Assembly: GCA_021796905.1 (NCBI GenBank)
Contig: JAKABK010000090.1
Location: 1-7,198 of the forward strand
Reading direction: 5' to 3'
DNA length: 7,198 bases
DNA from: Actinomycetes bacterium
GTDB taxonomy: Bacteria; Actinomycetota; Acidimicrobiia; Acidimicrobiales; Palsa-688
Both the position numbers and the translations under genes were made by a program. Every line of letters begins with the position of its first letter. Within the stretch, counting starts at the first letter, position 1. Positions 1 to 7,198 of this stretch are shown here, one piece after another. The notes below the pieces were generated by a model. That model searched no databases. It was given only the letters and a program-made list of their open reading frames with translations, and was not told the origin of the DNA.

Positions 1-2
1 CC

Positions 3-68
3 ACTGCCGAGGGCATCTTGGACGAGGTCAGCCGCGGCCGGGTAGCCCTCCGGGCAATCCCACCCTGA
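3..68 (+). CDS. Possible 3' end of an unidentified gene cut by the window edge
   Basis: Frame 3 is open from the left edge to a TGA at 66-68. It encodes 21 residues ending DEVSRGRVALRAIPP. Third positions are mostly G or C (17 of 21 sense codons), and the composition looks like the C-terminus of a soluble protein. I do not recognise a family. The piece is too short to prove coding, and it could be chance in GC-rich DNA. The bases after it (69-262) hold no convincing gene. A small hairpin there (ACGGC/GCCGT, 98-115) could be a weak terminator, but it has only 5 base pairs. Confidence 0.3.
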   Translation, partial: TAEGILDEVSRGRVALRAIPP

Positions 69-262
69 TGATGAGGCACAGGCACTACACCAGGACGACG
101 GCTATCTGAGGCCGTGTTGGGGCGGAAGTCCTCGTCCTGCAATGGTGGGCGACCCTGTTCGCCCGGGCCGAGCCCGACGACGGCCGGTGCTCGGCTCCTT
201 CGGCAACCACCTCGAACCACGAGGGGCTCAACCGGCGAGCCGGATGCTCCGATGGTGTCCGG

Positions 263-1591
263 GTGGGTGAGGCAGGCGAGTCAGCGCGGCTGGAGGCCGA
301 GCGGGCTCGCCGGCAGCTGGAAGAGACCCTGGCCAGGGCTGATCGCTTGCGCAAGCGGATCGACAGCTTCGAGGCGGGCGAGGAGGGCGAGCGCATCACC
401 GCGAAGGCGCTGGCTGCCCTGCCGGCTGACTTCGTCGTCCACCACGACCTGCACATCGACGGCTCGGACGCCAACGTCGACCACGTCGTCGTGGGGCCGA
501 CCGGGGTCTACGTCATCGACAGTAAGCACTGGGCCGGTCGGGTGAGCACCGGTAAAGGCACCCTTTGGTCCGGCCGGCACCAGCAGGGCCGTGCCCTCGC
601 AACTCTTGCATGGGAGACCGCCTGCGTCGCTGGGGCGCTGGCGTCGGTGGGCGCAGGGGTGCCTGTGGCGGTCATCTCCGTGACGGGCAGCGGCCGAGGC
701 GCCCGGGCTCTCGAGATCAACCGAACCTGGGTACTGCCGGTCGAGATGTTGACCGACTTCCTCACTGCTGGACCGTCACGCCTTCCGGCTGGGGTCACTC
801 GGGCAGCTTCCGAGGCGCTGGCAGCTCATCTGCTCCCCCGGGCCCCCTACCCGTCGGACGCCCGGCTCCAGCCGGCGCGGTCTCCGACCGGCCACGCTGC
901 TGAGAGCCGGGATCCGCTGTCCGTCCCGTTGTCGTCTTCCGGAGCCGTGCGAGCGGAGATCAGACCGCGAGCGACCGGACCAAGGGCATCAGGTGCGGGC
1001 CCGAGACGCGCTCCGGTTGCGCCGAGGCGCTCGTCGGCGTCCGCGCATACGTCTTCGAGGCCTTCGTTGCCATCGTCGAGCCCGCGCGAGCGGCCGAGGA
1101 GCCCGGAGCGGACGAAGCGGACGGCGCAACTTCTGGTGGGCCTGCTCCTGCTCGGCATCGTCGGCACGGCCTTGTGGCACCTGGGTCGGGCCGGCGACGT
1201 CACCGGTGCCGCTACCTCGCCCCTGACCTCGCCCCTGACCTCGCCCTTGACGACGGCCGCGGCGCCGGCGCCGGGTCCTCCTCCTGGCGGAGCCTCACCG
1301 GCCGCCAGGCCGTTGAGTGTCGCCTGGAGTTGTCCCGACCCCAGTGCCGGATGGACGGCCACCTTCATCTTGCCTGTCAGTGAGCAAGCCGCCCTCGGGA
1401 CCTGGGAGCTGCAAGTAGCCACCAGCGAGCACGGCCCATGGGCCACTGAGGCAGCCGGCGAGGGCGAGATGCGAATGACCGGCATGCAACCGCATCGAAC
1501 CGGCTGGATCCGGGGGGGCAACATCTCATCGATCGAGATCTCGGGGAAGCCGATCATCGAGGGGCGACTCACCACACCGGTTGGCTGCTGA
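263..1591 (+). CDS. Membrane-anchored NERD-domain protein with C-terminal outside domain
   Basis: This 442-residue protein starts at GTG 263. No ATG, GTG or TTG lies further upstream in frame before the TGA at 107-109. I see no strong ribosome site, so the start is moderately sure. Residues 1-35 are a charged helix, probably coiled coil. Residues about 38-190 match the NERD domain: GEEGER, then NVDHVVVGPTGVYVIDSKHW, which supplies Asp73 and the Asp86-x-Lys88 pair expected of a PD-(D/E)XK-like nuclease fold. Residues 195-286 are a disordered Arg/Ser/Pro linker. Residues 289-307 form one hydrophobic helix preceded by basic residues, which predicts the NERD domain inside the cell. A Thr/Pro/Ala stalk with three SPLT repeats leads to a roughly 90-residue outside domain of unknown family with Cys357 and the terminal Cys442. 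NERD proteins are widespread but poorly characterised, and nuclease activity here is inferred. The downstream oxidoreductase gene converges on it. Confidence 0.88.
   Translation: MGEAGESARLEAERARRQLEETLARADRLRKRIDSFEAGEEGERITAKALAALPADFVVHHDLHIDGSDANVDHVVVGPTGVYVIDSKHWAGRVSTGKGTLWSGRHQQGRALATLAWETACVAGALASVGAGVPVAVISVTGSGRGARALEINRTWVLPVEMLTDFLTAGPSRLPAGVTRAASEALAAHLLPRAPYPSDARLQPARSPTGHAAESRDPLSVPLSSSGAVRAEIRPRATGPRASGAGPRRAPVAPRRSSASAHTSSRPSLPSSSPRERPRSPERTKRTAQLLVGLLLLGIVGTALWHLGRAGDVTGAATSPLTSPLTSPLTTAAAPAPGPPPGGASPAARPLSVAWSCPDPSAGWTATFILPVSEQAALGTWELQVATSEHGPWATEAAGEGEMRMTGMQPHRTGWIRGGNISSIEISGKPIIEGRLTTPVGC
1217..1252 (+). repeat. 12-bp tandem repeat, three copies, in the NERD protein stalk
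   Basis: The unit TCGCCCCTGACC occurs twice exactly (1217-1228 and 1229-1240). A third copy with two changes follows (1241-1252). The unit length keeps the reading frame and encodes repeated SPLT just outside the membrane helix, so copy-number changes would lengthen or shorten the stalk without a frameshift. Confidence 0.85.
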
Positions 1592-1622
1592 CCGAGCCCA
1601 GCCGGCCGACCGCCGTGGTGGC

Positions 1623-2588
1623 TCAGCCGGCGACCAGCACGACCTTGCCGTACTTGGCGCCGGCGGCGAACCGTTCGTAGGCGGCTGGGGCTTCGGCGAG
1701 GGGGAAGGTGGCGCACACCGGGACCCGGAGCCGACCTGCGGCGAGGTGTGGAAGGACGTGGGCCTCGACCTCCCGGGCGGCGCCCGCCTTGGCCTCGGGC
1801 GGGCGGGCCCGGAGGGTAGAGCCGTGGATCCGTCCCCGGGCGCGCATGAGCAGCCCGAGGTCGATCTCGGCCCTGCTGCCGGCCCCGGTACCGATCACCG
1901 CGATCCTGCCGCCGGTGGCGAGGGCCGCCAGGTCGACGGGGAGGTTGGGGGCGCCGACCAGCTCTAGGACCACGTCGTATGGTCCCCGGTCGGCGACCTC
2001 GTCGGGGTCGACGACGACCAGGGCGCCGGGAGCGGAGCCGGAGCCGGACAGGCCGGCGACGTCGGCCCGGCGCTGCGGGGCGCGGACGCTGGCGGTCACC
2101 GTCGCCCCGCACACCAGGCCGATCTGGACCCCCGCGGTGCCGACCCCGCCGGCGGCTCCGTTGACGAGCAGGCGCTCACCGGTCGCGAGTCCCGCCTGGG
2201 AGCACAGGGCGTCGTGGGCGGTGGTGAACACCTCGGGGAACCCGCCGGCCTGCTCCCAGGGGACCCCCGCGGGCACCGGCATCGCCTCCCGCTCGCCGAT
2301 CACGGCCAGTTCCGCCTGGCCGCCCCCGCCGACCACGGCCATCACCGAGTCGCCGGGAGCGAAGCGGGTGACGCCCGGGCCGACCGAGTCGACCTCACCG
2401 GCCAGCTCCAGGCCTGGGATGTCGGGCGGCGAGCCGGGAGGCGCCGGGTAGTTGCCGGCGACCTGGATCAGGTCGGCCCCGTTGAGCCCCGCGGCCCGTA
2501 CCCGCACCAGTAGCTGGCCCCACCCGGGCACCGGGTCGGGGTGGTCGCGTACCTCGACGCGCCGCTCGACGATCGTGACCGCGCGCAT
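1623..2588 (-). CDS. NAD(P)H:quinone oxidoreductase-like MDR protein (PIG3/Qor type)
   Basis: This 321-residue protein is the usual length for zinc-free medium-chain dehydrogenase/reductases. Enzymes of this type use NADPH to reduce quinones or other activated carbonyl/alkene compounds in the cytoplasm. The N-terminal GroES-like half carries [15 protein letters not shown] (residues 34-48) and [10 protein letters not shown] (57-66), typical of the PIG3-like branch. [11 protein letters not shown] (118-128) precedes the nucleotide-binding loop NGAAGGVG (143-150) of the Rossmann half. The chain ends with YGKVVLVAG. The structural and catalytic zinc cysteines of alcohol dehydrogenases are absent. 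ATG at 2588-2586 is chosen over GTG at 2591 because GGGAG sits 5 bases before the ATG and the family begins MRAV. It lies 129 bases downstream of the NlpC/P60 gene on the same strand and may have its own promoter. The exact substrate cannot be read from sequence. Confidence 0.92.
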   Translation of the reverse strand: MRAVTIVERRVEVRDHPDPVPGWGQLLVRVRAAGLNGADLIQVAGNYPAPPGSPPDIPGLELAGEVDSVGPGVTRFAPGDSVMAVVGGGGQAELAVIGEREAMPVPAGVPWEQAGGFPEVFTTAHDALCSQAGLATGERLLVNGAAGGVGTAGVQIGLVCGATVTASVRAPQRRADVAGLSGSGSAPGALVVVDPDEVADRGPYDVVLELVGAPNLPVDLAALATGGRIAVIGTGAGSRAEIDLGLLMRARGRIHGSTLRARPPEAKAGAAREVEAHVLPHLAAGRLRVPVCATFPLAEAPAAYERFAAGAKYGKVVLVAG

Positions 2589-2593
2589 CACGG

Positions 2594-2598
2594 CTCCC
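2594..2598 (-). promoter_or_regulatory. Ribosome binding site of the oxidoreductase gene
   Basis: GGGAG on the minus strand lies 5 bases upstream of ATG 2588-2586 but only 2 bases from the alternative GTG at 2591-2589. This decides the start in favour of ATG. Confidence 0.6.
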
Positions 2599-2717
2599 GT
2601 CGGTTGCCGGCGGCCGCGGCGGAGCGGCCGGCCGGGCGAGCTGGCGCCGGGGTGGTGGGGGGGCTCCCGGCGGGGGAGGTGGCGATCGGCATTCCCGGAG
2701 CCTACGGGCCGCGGCGC

Positions 2718-4154
2718 TCAGGAGGAGCCCGTGACCCGGCCGGCGCCGAGCAGGCCCGGCCAGTAGATCGAGGCGACGCTCACGTCCTGGCCGGTCTCGG
2801 GGGCGTCGATCATCTCCCCGTCGCCGATGTAGAGCCCGACGTGGTACACGTCGCTCGGGGTGCCGAAGAACACCAGGTCGCCGGGCAGCAGGTCGGACAG
2901 CGGTTCCCGGGCGGTGAGGTCGTACTGGTCCTGGGCGAGGTGGGGGAAGTCGATCCCGGCCTGCGCCCAGGCCATCATGACCAGCCCGGAGCAGTCGAAG
3001 CTGGCCGGGCCGGCGCCACCCCACTGGTAGGGCTTGCCGAGCTGGGCCCGGGCGTAGGCGATCACCTGGTCGGCGCCGGGGGCTTGCGCAGGGACCGTCG
3101 TCGTCGGCGGGGAGGCGGGGGCAGCGGAGCCGGTGGGAGGGGAAAGGGGGGCCGAGGTGGGGGTCTCGACAGGCGGTCCCGGAGGTGTCGTGGTGGCGGC
3201 GGGCGGCAGCGTGGTGGTCGCCGCCGTGCTCGAAGGCGTCGGGGCGGTGGTGCTCGACGCCGAGCTGCCGGCCGGCAAGCTGCCAGCTGGTGTGCTGCCC
3301 GTCGGCGCGCTGGCCGTCGGTGCCGGGCTCCCGGCCGGGTCCGGGCCGGGCCGGGCCGGCTCGGTGGATCCCGCCCCGGTGCCGGAGCTGGAGCTGGAGC
3401 TGGCGGAGTCGAGCGACGCTGCGAGCCGGGACGCCTCGGTGCGCCGGGCGGCCGCCTGGTCGGCGCGGACCGCGACCGCCAGGCGCCCCCTCACCGAGGC
3501 GAGCAGTGCCTCCTCGGCGCGCTGGGCTGCTCGGGCCTCGCCGGCCGCGCGCGCCGAGGAGGTGACGGCGAGGACCGCCTGGCGGCGGGCGAGGTCCAGG
3601 TGCCGGGTGTCGGCGCCCAGCCGGCGTCCGAGCGCGTCCCAACGAGCCAGGGTCCGGTGTTGCTCACCCGCCACGACGGCGGCGTAGGCGGCGGTGAGGC
3701 TCGGGTCCGACCCCGCCCGCCCCGGCGTCGGGGGCAGCGGCAGCGGCTCGGCCCCGTCGACGTAGGAGGCGACCGCCAAGCGGACCAGCTCGGCGTGCAC
3801 GACCCTTGTGCTCCGGCGGGCCGAGGCGGTGGCCCGCCGGTCCCTGGCGAGGACCGCGTCGACGGCCTGCTCGTGGATCGTCGCGGCGTCGAAGCGCTCG
3901 GAGAGCTTGGCGAGGGCGATCCCCCGAGCCTCGATGCGGGCCGTGAGCCGGGCCGCCTCGGCCTCCAGGGCGCGGGTCGTGTACCCGGCGGTGGTGGGCG
4001 GGTCGGGGGAGCTGGAGGCGGTGGGTACCGACGACCCGGGCGCCCCCGCCGCCCCGGCGACCGGTGCGGCGGGGAGGAGGGCGGTGGGGACGAGGGCGAC
4101 GAGCATCCCGCCGACCGCGGCCGCTTCGCGCAGGCGCCTGCGGGCGGTGGGCAT
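2718..4154 (-). CDS. Secreted NlpC/P60-family peptidoglycan hydrolase
   Basis: This 478-residue protein is predicted to be exported and to cut peptide stems of cell-wall peptidoglycan, as RipA-like NlpC/P60 endopeptidases do. Residues 1 to about 36 form a signal peptide: Arg-rich start, hydrophobic core, then an Ala/Gly cleavage region. Residues about 60-133 and 163-249 are Ala/Arg/Glu-rich helices, probably coiled coils. Residues about 250-358 are a Ser/Thr/Pro/Ala linker that could span the wall or be glycosylated. Residues about 361-478 are the NlpC/P60 domain, with catalytic Cys388 in FDCSGL, His438 in YHVGLYIG, and a possible third polar residue in IDAPE (Asp450 or Glu453). An in-frame ATG at 4202 would add 16 residues. 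I prefer 4154 because AAGGAGA lies 8 bases upstream and the signal peptide then starts cleanly. The gene is divergent from fumC. Whether it acts in division or general wall turnover is not shown. Confidence 0.93.
   Translation of the reverse strand: MPTARRRLREAAAVGGMLVALVPTALLPAAPVAGAAGAPGSSVPTASSSPDPPTTAGYTTRALEAEAARLTARIEARGIALAKLSERFDAATIHEQAVDAVLARDRRATASARRSTRVVHAELVRLAVASYVDGAEPLPLPPTPGRAGSDPSLTAAYAAVVAGEQHRTLARWDALGRRLGADTRHLDLARRQAVLAVTSSARAAGEARAAQRAEEALLASVRGRLAVAVRADQAAARRTEASRLAASLDSASSSSSSGTGAGSTEPARPGPDPAGSPAPTASAPTGSTPAGSLPAGSSASSTTAPTPSSTAATTTLPPAATTTPPGPPVETPTSAPLSPPTGSAAPASPPTTTVPAQAPGADQVIAYARAQLGKPYQWGGAGPASFDCSGLVMMAWAQAGIDFPHLAQDQYDLTAREPLSDLLPGDLVFFGTPSDVYHVGLYIGDGEMIDAPETGQDVSVASIYWPGLLGAGRVTGSS
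3384..3401. repeat. Hexanucleotide repeat GGAGCT x3 in the NlpC/P60 linker
   Basis: Three perfect tandem copies of GGAGCT on the plus strand read as alternating AGC/TCC serine codons on the coding strand. They give part of a six-serine run at the start of the linker. The unit is in frame, so slippage would change the linker length only. Confidence 0.8.
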
Positions 4155-4277
4155 GGGCGACGTCTCCTTCGACCCCGTCGGTCCGGCGGACCCGAGCTTC
4201 ATCGGCCACCCCCCGAACGAACTTTAGTCCCACCAGCCCCACGAGCATCACCCCGGCCGGCGGGGTACGGTCCGGGA
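4155..4277. promoter_or_regulatory. Divergent promoter region between the NlpC/P60 gene and fumC
   Basis: These 123 bases must hold the start signals of both genes. For fumC, TACGGT (4266-4271) fits the actinobacterial -10 form TANNNT and ends 6 bases before the ATG at 4278. No Shine-Dalgarno is evident, so a leaderless transcript is plausible, though no TTG-type -35 is seen at the right distance. For the hydrolase, TAAAGT on the minus strand (4226-4221) also fits TANNNT and would give a leader of roughly 60 bases. A palindrome, GGTCCG-G-CGGACC (4180-4192), lies in that leader. Its half, CGGTCCGG, recurs at 4268-4275 across the fumC -10. These are readings by eye and short motifs are common by chance. 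Confidence 0.35.
4163..4169 (-). promoter_or_regulatory. Strong ribosome binding site deciding the NlpC/P60 start
   Basis: On the minus strand AAGGAGA lies 8 bases before ATG 4154-4152. This is the clearest Shine-Dalgarno match in the window. The alternative ATG at 4202 has only a G-run in front of it. Confidence 0.7.
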
Positions 4278-5652
<1,375 letters not shown>

Positions 5653-5660
<8 letters not shown>

Positions 5661-6330
5661 CGAGGATCGCGGGGACCTCCCCGAGCCCGGCCACGTGCTC
5701 GTGGCCGGGCTCGTGGCACCAGCCGACCGGGTCGAGGTGCAAGGGGTGGACGCCGGCGGCCAGGGCCCCGACCACGTCGACGCTCGGCACGTCGCCGACG
5801 TGCCACGCCCGCCCCGGGGGAACCCCGAGCGCTTCGAGGGCGAGGAGGAAGATCCCCGGGTCCGGCTTGGAGATCCCCACCGCCCCGGAGTCGAGCACCG
5901 GTGTCCCGTCGGCGAGCAGGCCCCGGGAGCGCAGCGACGAAGCGACCGTCCCGTCGGAGTTAGACACGATCGCCACCCGGGCCCCGGAGCCGACCAGGGC
6001 GGCCATCGCCTCCCGGGCGCCGGGCAGCACCTGTGACCAGACCACGTCGGCGGGACCGGCGAGCGCCTCGGCGAGGACCGCGTCGGCGTCGGCGAGACGC
6101 TCGGGTGCCACCCCGGCGGCGGTGAGCAGCGCCGCCCGGTAGGGGGCCCAGTCGAACCCGCCCGGACCGTCGCCGGCCGCTACACCCAGGTAGTGCGCCC
6201 TGACGAGCCCACCCTCGGTGGTCGGGATGCCGCCGAAGGTCGATGCCACTCGGTTCAACAACTCGTGGTCGGGCATCAACAGGACCCCACCGACATCGAC
6301 CAACACCGCCAGATCGGAAAACCGGGACAC
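5653..6330 (-). CDS. HAD-superfamily hydrolase (haloacid dehalogenase-like)
   Basis: This 225-residue cytoplasmic protein has all four HAD positions: motif [10 protein letters not shown] with the likely nucleophile Asp12, motif II Ser123 in AIVSNSD, motif III Lys155 in GISKPDP, and motif IV Asp180 and Asp185 in [10 protein letters not shown] helical cap region lies between motifs I and II (about residues 20-100), as in subfamily I enzymes. These are usually phosphatases or related hydrolases of small phosphorylated compounds; the substrate is unknown. Position 14, normally the second Asp (general acid/base) of DxD, is Gly. GTG 6330 is chosen because it puts motif I near residue 12, as usual, with a G-rich stretch upstream. 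The frame stays open to about 6897, but that part is antisense to the next gene. The gene overlaps the fumC 3' end by 8 bases and diverges from the FAD gene. Confidence 0.88.
5683..5712 (+). terminator. Perfect 13-bp hairpin just after fumC, inside the HAD coding region
   Basis: GAGCCCGGCCACG (5683-5695), loop TGCT, then the exact reverse complement CGTGGCCGGGCTC (5700-5712). The stem begins 23 bases after the fumC stop. It has no T-run after it (GTGGCACC follows), so it would be a tailless hairpin terminator, a type proposed for high-GC actinobacteria. The same DNA encodes residues near the C-terminus of the HAD protein on the other strand. The hairpin is seen directly; terminator function is inferred. 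Confidence 0.5.
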
Positions 6331-6356
6331 CCCCAGTTGTACCCCACCCTCGGTGG
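6208..6356. repeat. Pair of 14-bp direct repeats, each with internal dyad symmetry
   Basis: CCCACCCTCGGTGG occurs at 6208-6221 and again at 6343-6356. Each copy contains the inverted repeat CCACC-CTC-GGTGG. One copy fills most of the spacer of the predicted FAD-gene promoter. The other lies 135 bases away inside the N-terminal coding part of the HAD gene. Both are seen directly; an operator role is inference, and a 14-base repeat can arise by chance at this GC content. Confidence 0.4.
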
Positions 6357-6365
6357 CCGTATCGT
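6337..6365 (+). promoter_or_regulatory. Predicted promoter of the FAD-protein gene, likely leaderless
   Basis: TTGTAC (6337-6342), a 17-base spacer and TATCGT (6360-6365) fit the actinobacterial TTGNNN-17-TANNNT pattern. The -10 ends 7 bases before the GTG start at 6373, so transcription would begin at or beside the start codon. There is no Shine-Dalgarno sequence. The whole promoter lies within the 42 bases separating the two divergent genes. Confidence 0.45.
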
Positions 6366-6372
6366 TCTCGGG

Positions 6373-7198
6373 GTGCAGGTGGCGATCGTCGGTCTCGGAC
6401 CCTGGGGCCTGTGCGTGCTCGAGCGCCTCGTCGCCCGGGCCCGCTCGGAGGGCCGGGGGCTCACGATCCACGTCGTCGACCCCGGACCCCCCGGGGTCGG
6501 GGTCTACACCACCGACCTCCCCGACTACCTGGTGCTCAACAACCCCTGCGGGCAGCTGTCGCTGCACGCCCGCCCGAGCGAGGGGCGAGAGCCTCCCTAC
6601 GGTCTCGGCCTCTACGAGTGGGCGCGGGCCGCCGGCTACCGTTTCGTCGGCGAGCGTTGCGTGGTCGGCACCGCCGGCCGACCGATCGAACCGGCCGACT
6701 TCCTGCCGCGACGCTTGATGGGGGAGTACCTGGGGTGGTTCTTCGAGACGGTCGTCGCCGACGCTCCAGCCGGTGTCGACATCGTCGTGCACCGCAGCGC
6801 CGCGGTCGACCTGGTCGCCGAGGGCGCCAGGGAGCGGGTCGTGCTCGCCTCGGGGGCTTCGCTGCTCGCCGACCACGTGGTGATCACCTCCGGGCACACC
6901 CCCAACCTCGCGGGGGCGGGTTCGGTGGCCGGGGCGTTCGTCGATCCCTACCCGGTGTCACGCTTCGAGACCTGGCCCGGCCCGGGCGAGACGGTAGTGG
7001 TCGCCGGGATGGGCCTGGTCGCCTACGACCTGATCGCCGCGATGACCATCGGGAGGGGTGGCGCCTTCAGCCGCCCGGGCGGCCGGCTGCGTTACCGGCC
7101 GAGCGGGAACGAGCCGCAGGTGGCGCTCTACTCGCGCACCGGGGTCCCGCCGCTGTCCAAGCCGGCCAGCGTCGGCGACCCGACCGGTCGGTACCGGC
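6373..7198 (+). CDS. FAD/NAD(P)-binding protein, partial (3' end beyond window)
   Basis: The frame is open from GTG 6373 to the right edge, giving 275 whole codons with no stop, so the C-terminus is missing. Residues 3-20 form the dinucleotide-binding strand-loop-helix with GLGPWG (7-12), ending the next strand at Asp36, as expected for FAD. LNNPCGQLSLHA (55-66) and FLPRRLMGEYLGWF (110-123) match the FAD-NAD(P)-binding family of PF13454 type. A second region, VVVAGMGLVAYDLIAAMTIGRGG (residues 209-231), followed by LRYRPSGNEP and SRTGVPP, is also typical of that family. Members are thought to be flavin-dependent oxidoreductases, distantly related to N-hydroxylating monooxygenases; the substrate is not known. 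A GTG at 6379 or TTG at 6337 could be used instead, but 6373 fits both the leaderless promoter and the short run before the first strand. It diverges from the HAD gene. Confidence 0.85.
   Translation, partial: MQVAIVGLGPWGLCVLERLVARARSEGRGLTIHVVDPGPPGVGVYTTDLPDYLVLNNPCGQLSLHARPSEGREPPYGLGLYEWARAAGYRFVGERCVVGTAGRPIEPADFLPRRLMGEYLGWFFETVVADAPAGVDIVVHRSAAVDLVAEGARERVVLASGASLLADHVVITSGHTPNLAGAGSVAGAFVDPYPVSRFETWPGPGETVVVAGMGLVAYDLIAAMTIGRGGAFSRPGGRLRYRPSGNEPQVALYSRTGVPPLSKPASVGDPTGRYR

Noticed and set aside
91..139. 8-bp inverted repeat CAGGACGA/TCGTCCTG flanking a small hairpin, considered as an RNA element
   Set aside because: The 33-base loop and mostly unpaired interior match no RNA family I know, and it has no tRNA-like T-loop.
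85..545. Overlapping short open frames on both strands near the left end
   Set aside because: They are Ser/Arg/Pro-rich without family features and overlap the NERD coding frame.
1579..1607. Possible terminator hairpin after the NERD gene (GGTTGGCTG / CAGCCGGCC)
   Set aside because: It needs two G-U pairs and an 11-base loop, covers the stop codon, and has no T-run.
847..2112. Long minus-strand open frame
   Set aside because: The product is low-complexity Arg/Pro/Gly and overlaps two better-supported genes in the wrong frame, as expected of high-GC shadows.
2611..2630. 7-bp hairpin CGGCCGC/GCGGCCG between the hydrolase and oxidoreductase genes
   Set aside because: Short GC-only stems are common by chance here, and this one lies about 90 bases after the hydrolase stop with no T-run.
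4155..4202. Upstream ATG at 4202 as the start of the NlpC/P60 protein
   Set aside because: It adds 16 residues ahead of the signal peptide and lacks a good ribosome site, while ATG 4154 has AAGGAGA 8 bases upstream. It cannot be wholly excluded.
2541..4277. A plus-strand frame open in phase with fumC that would make a protein of about 1040 residues
   Set aside because: It is Gly/Arg-rich nonsense antisense to the NlpC/P60 and oxidoreductase genes. Fumarase homology begins at ATG 4278.
6331..6897. N-terminal extension of the HAD protein by about 189 residues
   Set aside because: It has no domain signature, lies antisense to the clear FAD-protein gene, and would place HAD motif I far from the usual N-terminal position.

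Overview
The window is very GC-rich, with mostly G or C at third codon positions. It carries an actinobacterial-type class II fumarase, a secreted NlpC/P60 hydrolase with coiled-coil and Ser/Thr/Pro regions, GTG starts, and at least one start that looks leaderless. Together these suggest a high-GC Actinomycetota chromosome. A less-studied lineage such as Acidimicrobiia is possible but is only a guess. There are no tRNA or rRNA genes, CRISPR arrays, insertion sequences or phage genes, and no stretch over 300 bases without a gene.

Layout. Bases 3-68 hold a probable 3' end of an unidentified gene, followed by about 190 bases with no convincing gene. Bases 263-1591 (+) encode an N-terminal NERD (nuclease-related) domain, a disordered basic linker, one transmembrane helix and a small outside domain with two cysteines. 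Converging on it is an MDR-family quinone oxidoreductase (1623-2588, -). Upstream of that on the same strand is a secreted NlpC/P60 peptidoglycan hydrolase (2718-4154, -). Divergent from the hydrolase is fumC (4278-5660, +). It overlaps tail-to-tail by 8 bases with a HAD-like hydrolase gene (5653-6330, -). A final FAD/NAD(P)-binding protein gene (6373-7198, +) runs off the right edge. It diverges from the HAD gene across only 42 bases.

How the genes work together. This looks mainly like ordinary chromosome: a TCA-cycle enzyme, a cell-wall enzyme and redox or phosphatase-fold enzymes. The genes do not form one pathway, and orientation changes at four of the five junctions between complete or near-complete genes. 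I see no compelling new multi-gene system. The points most worth checking are the membrane-anchored NERD protein, a perfect 13-bp hairpin just after fumC that lies inside the HAD coding sequence, the compact HAD/FAD divergent promoter with a probable leaderless start, and a HAD motif I in which the second Asp is Gly. The left 1.6 kb shows relaxed third-position GC compared with fumC, which may mark an accessory segment.
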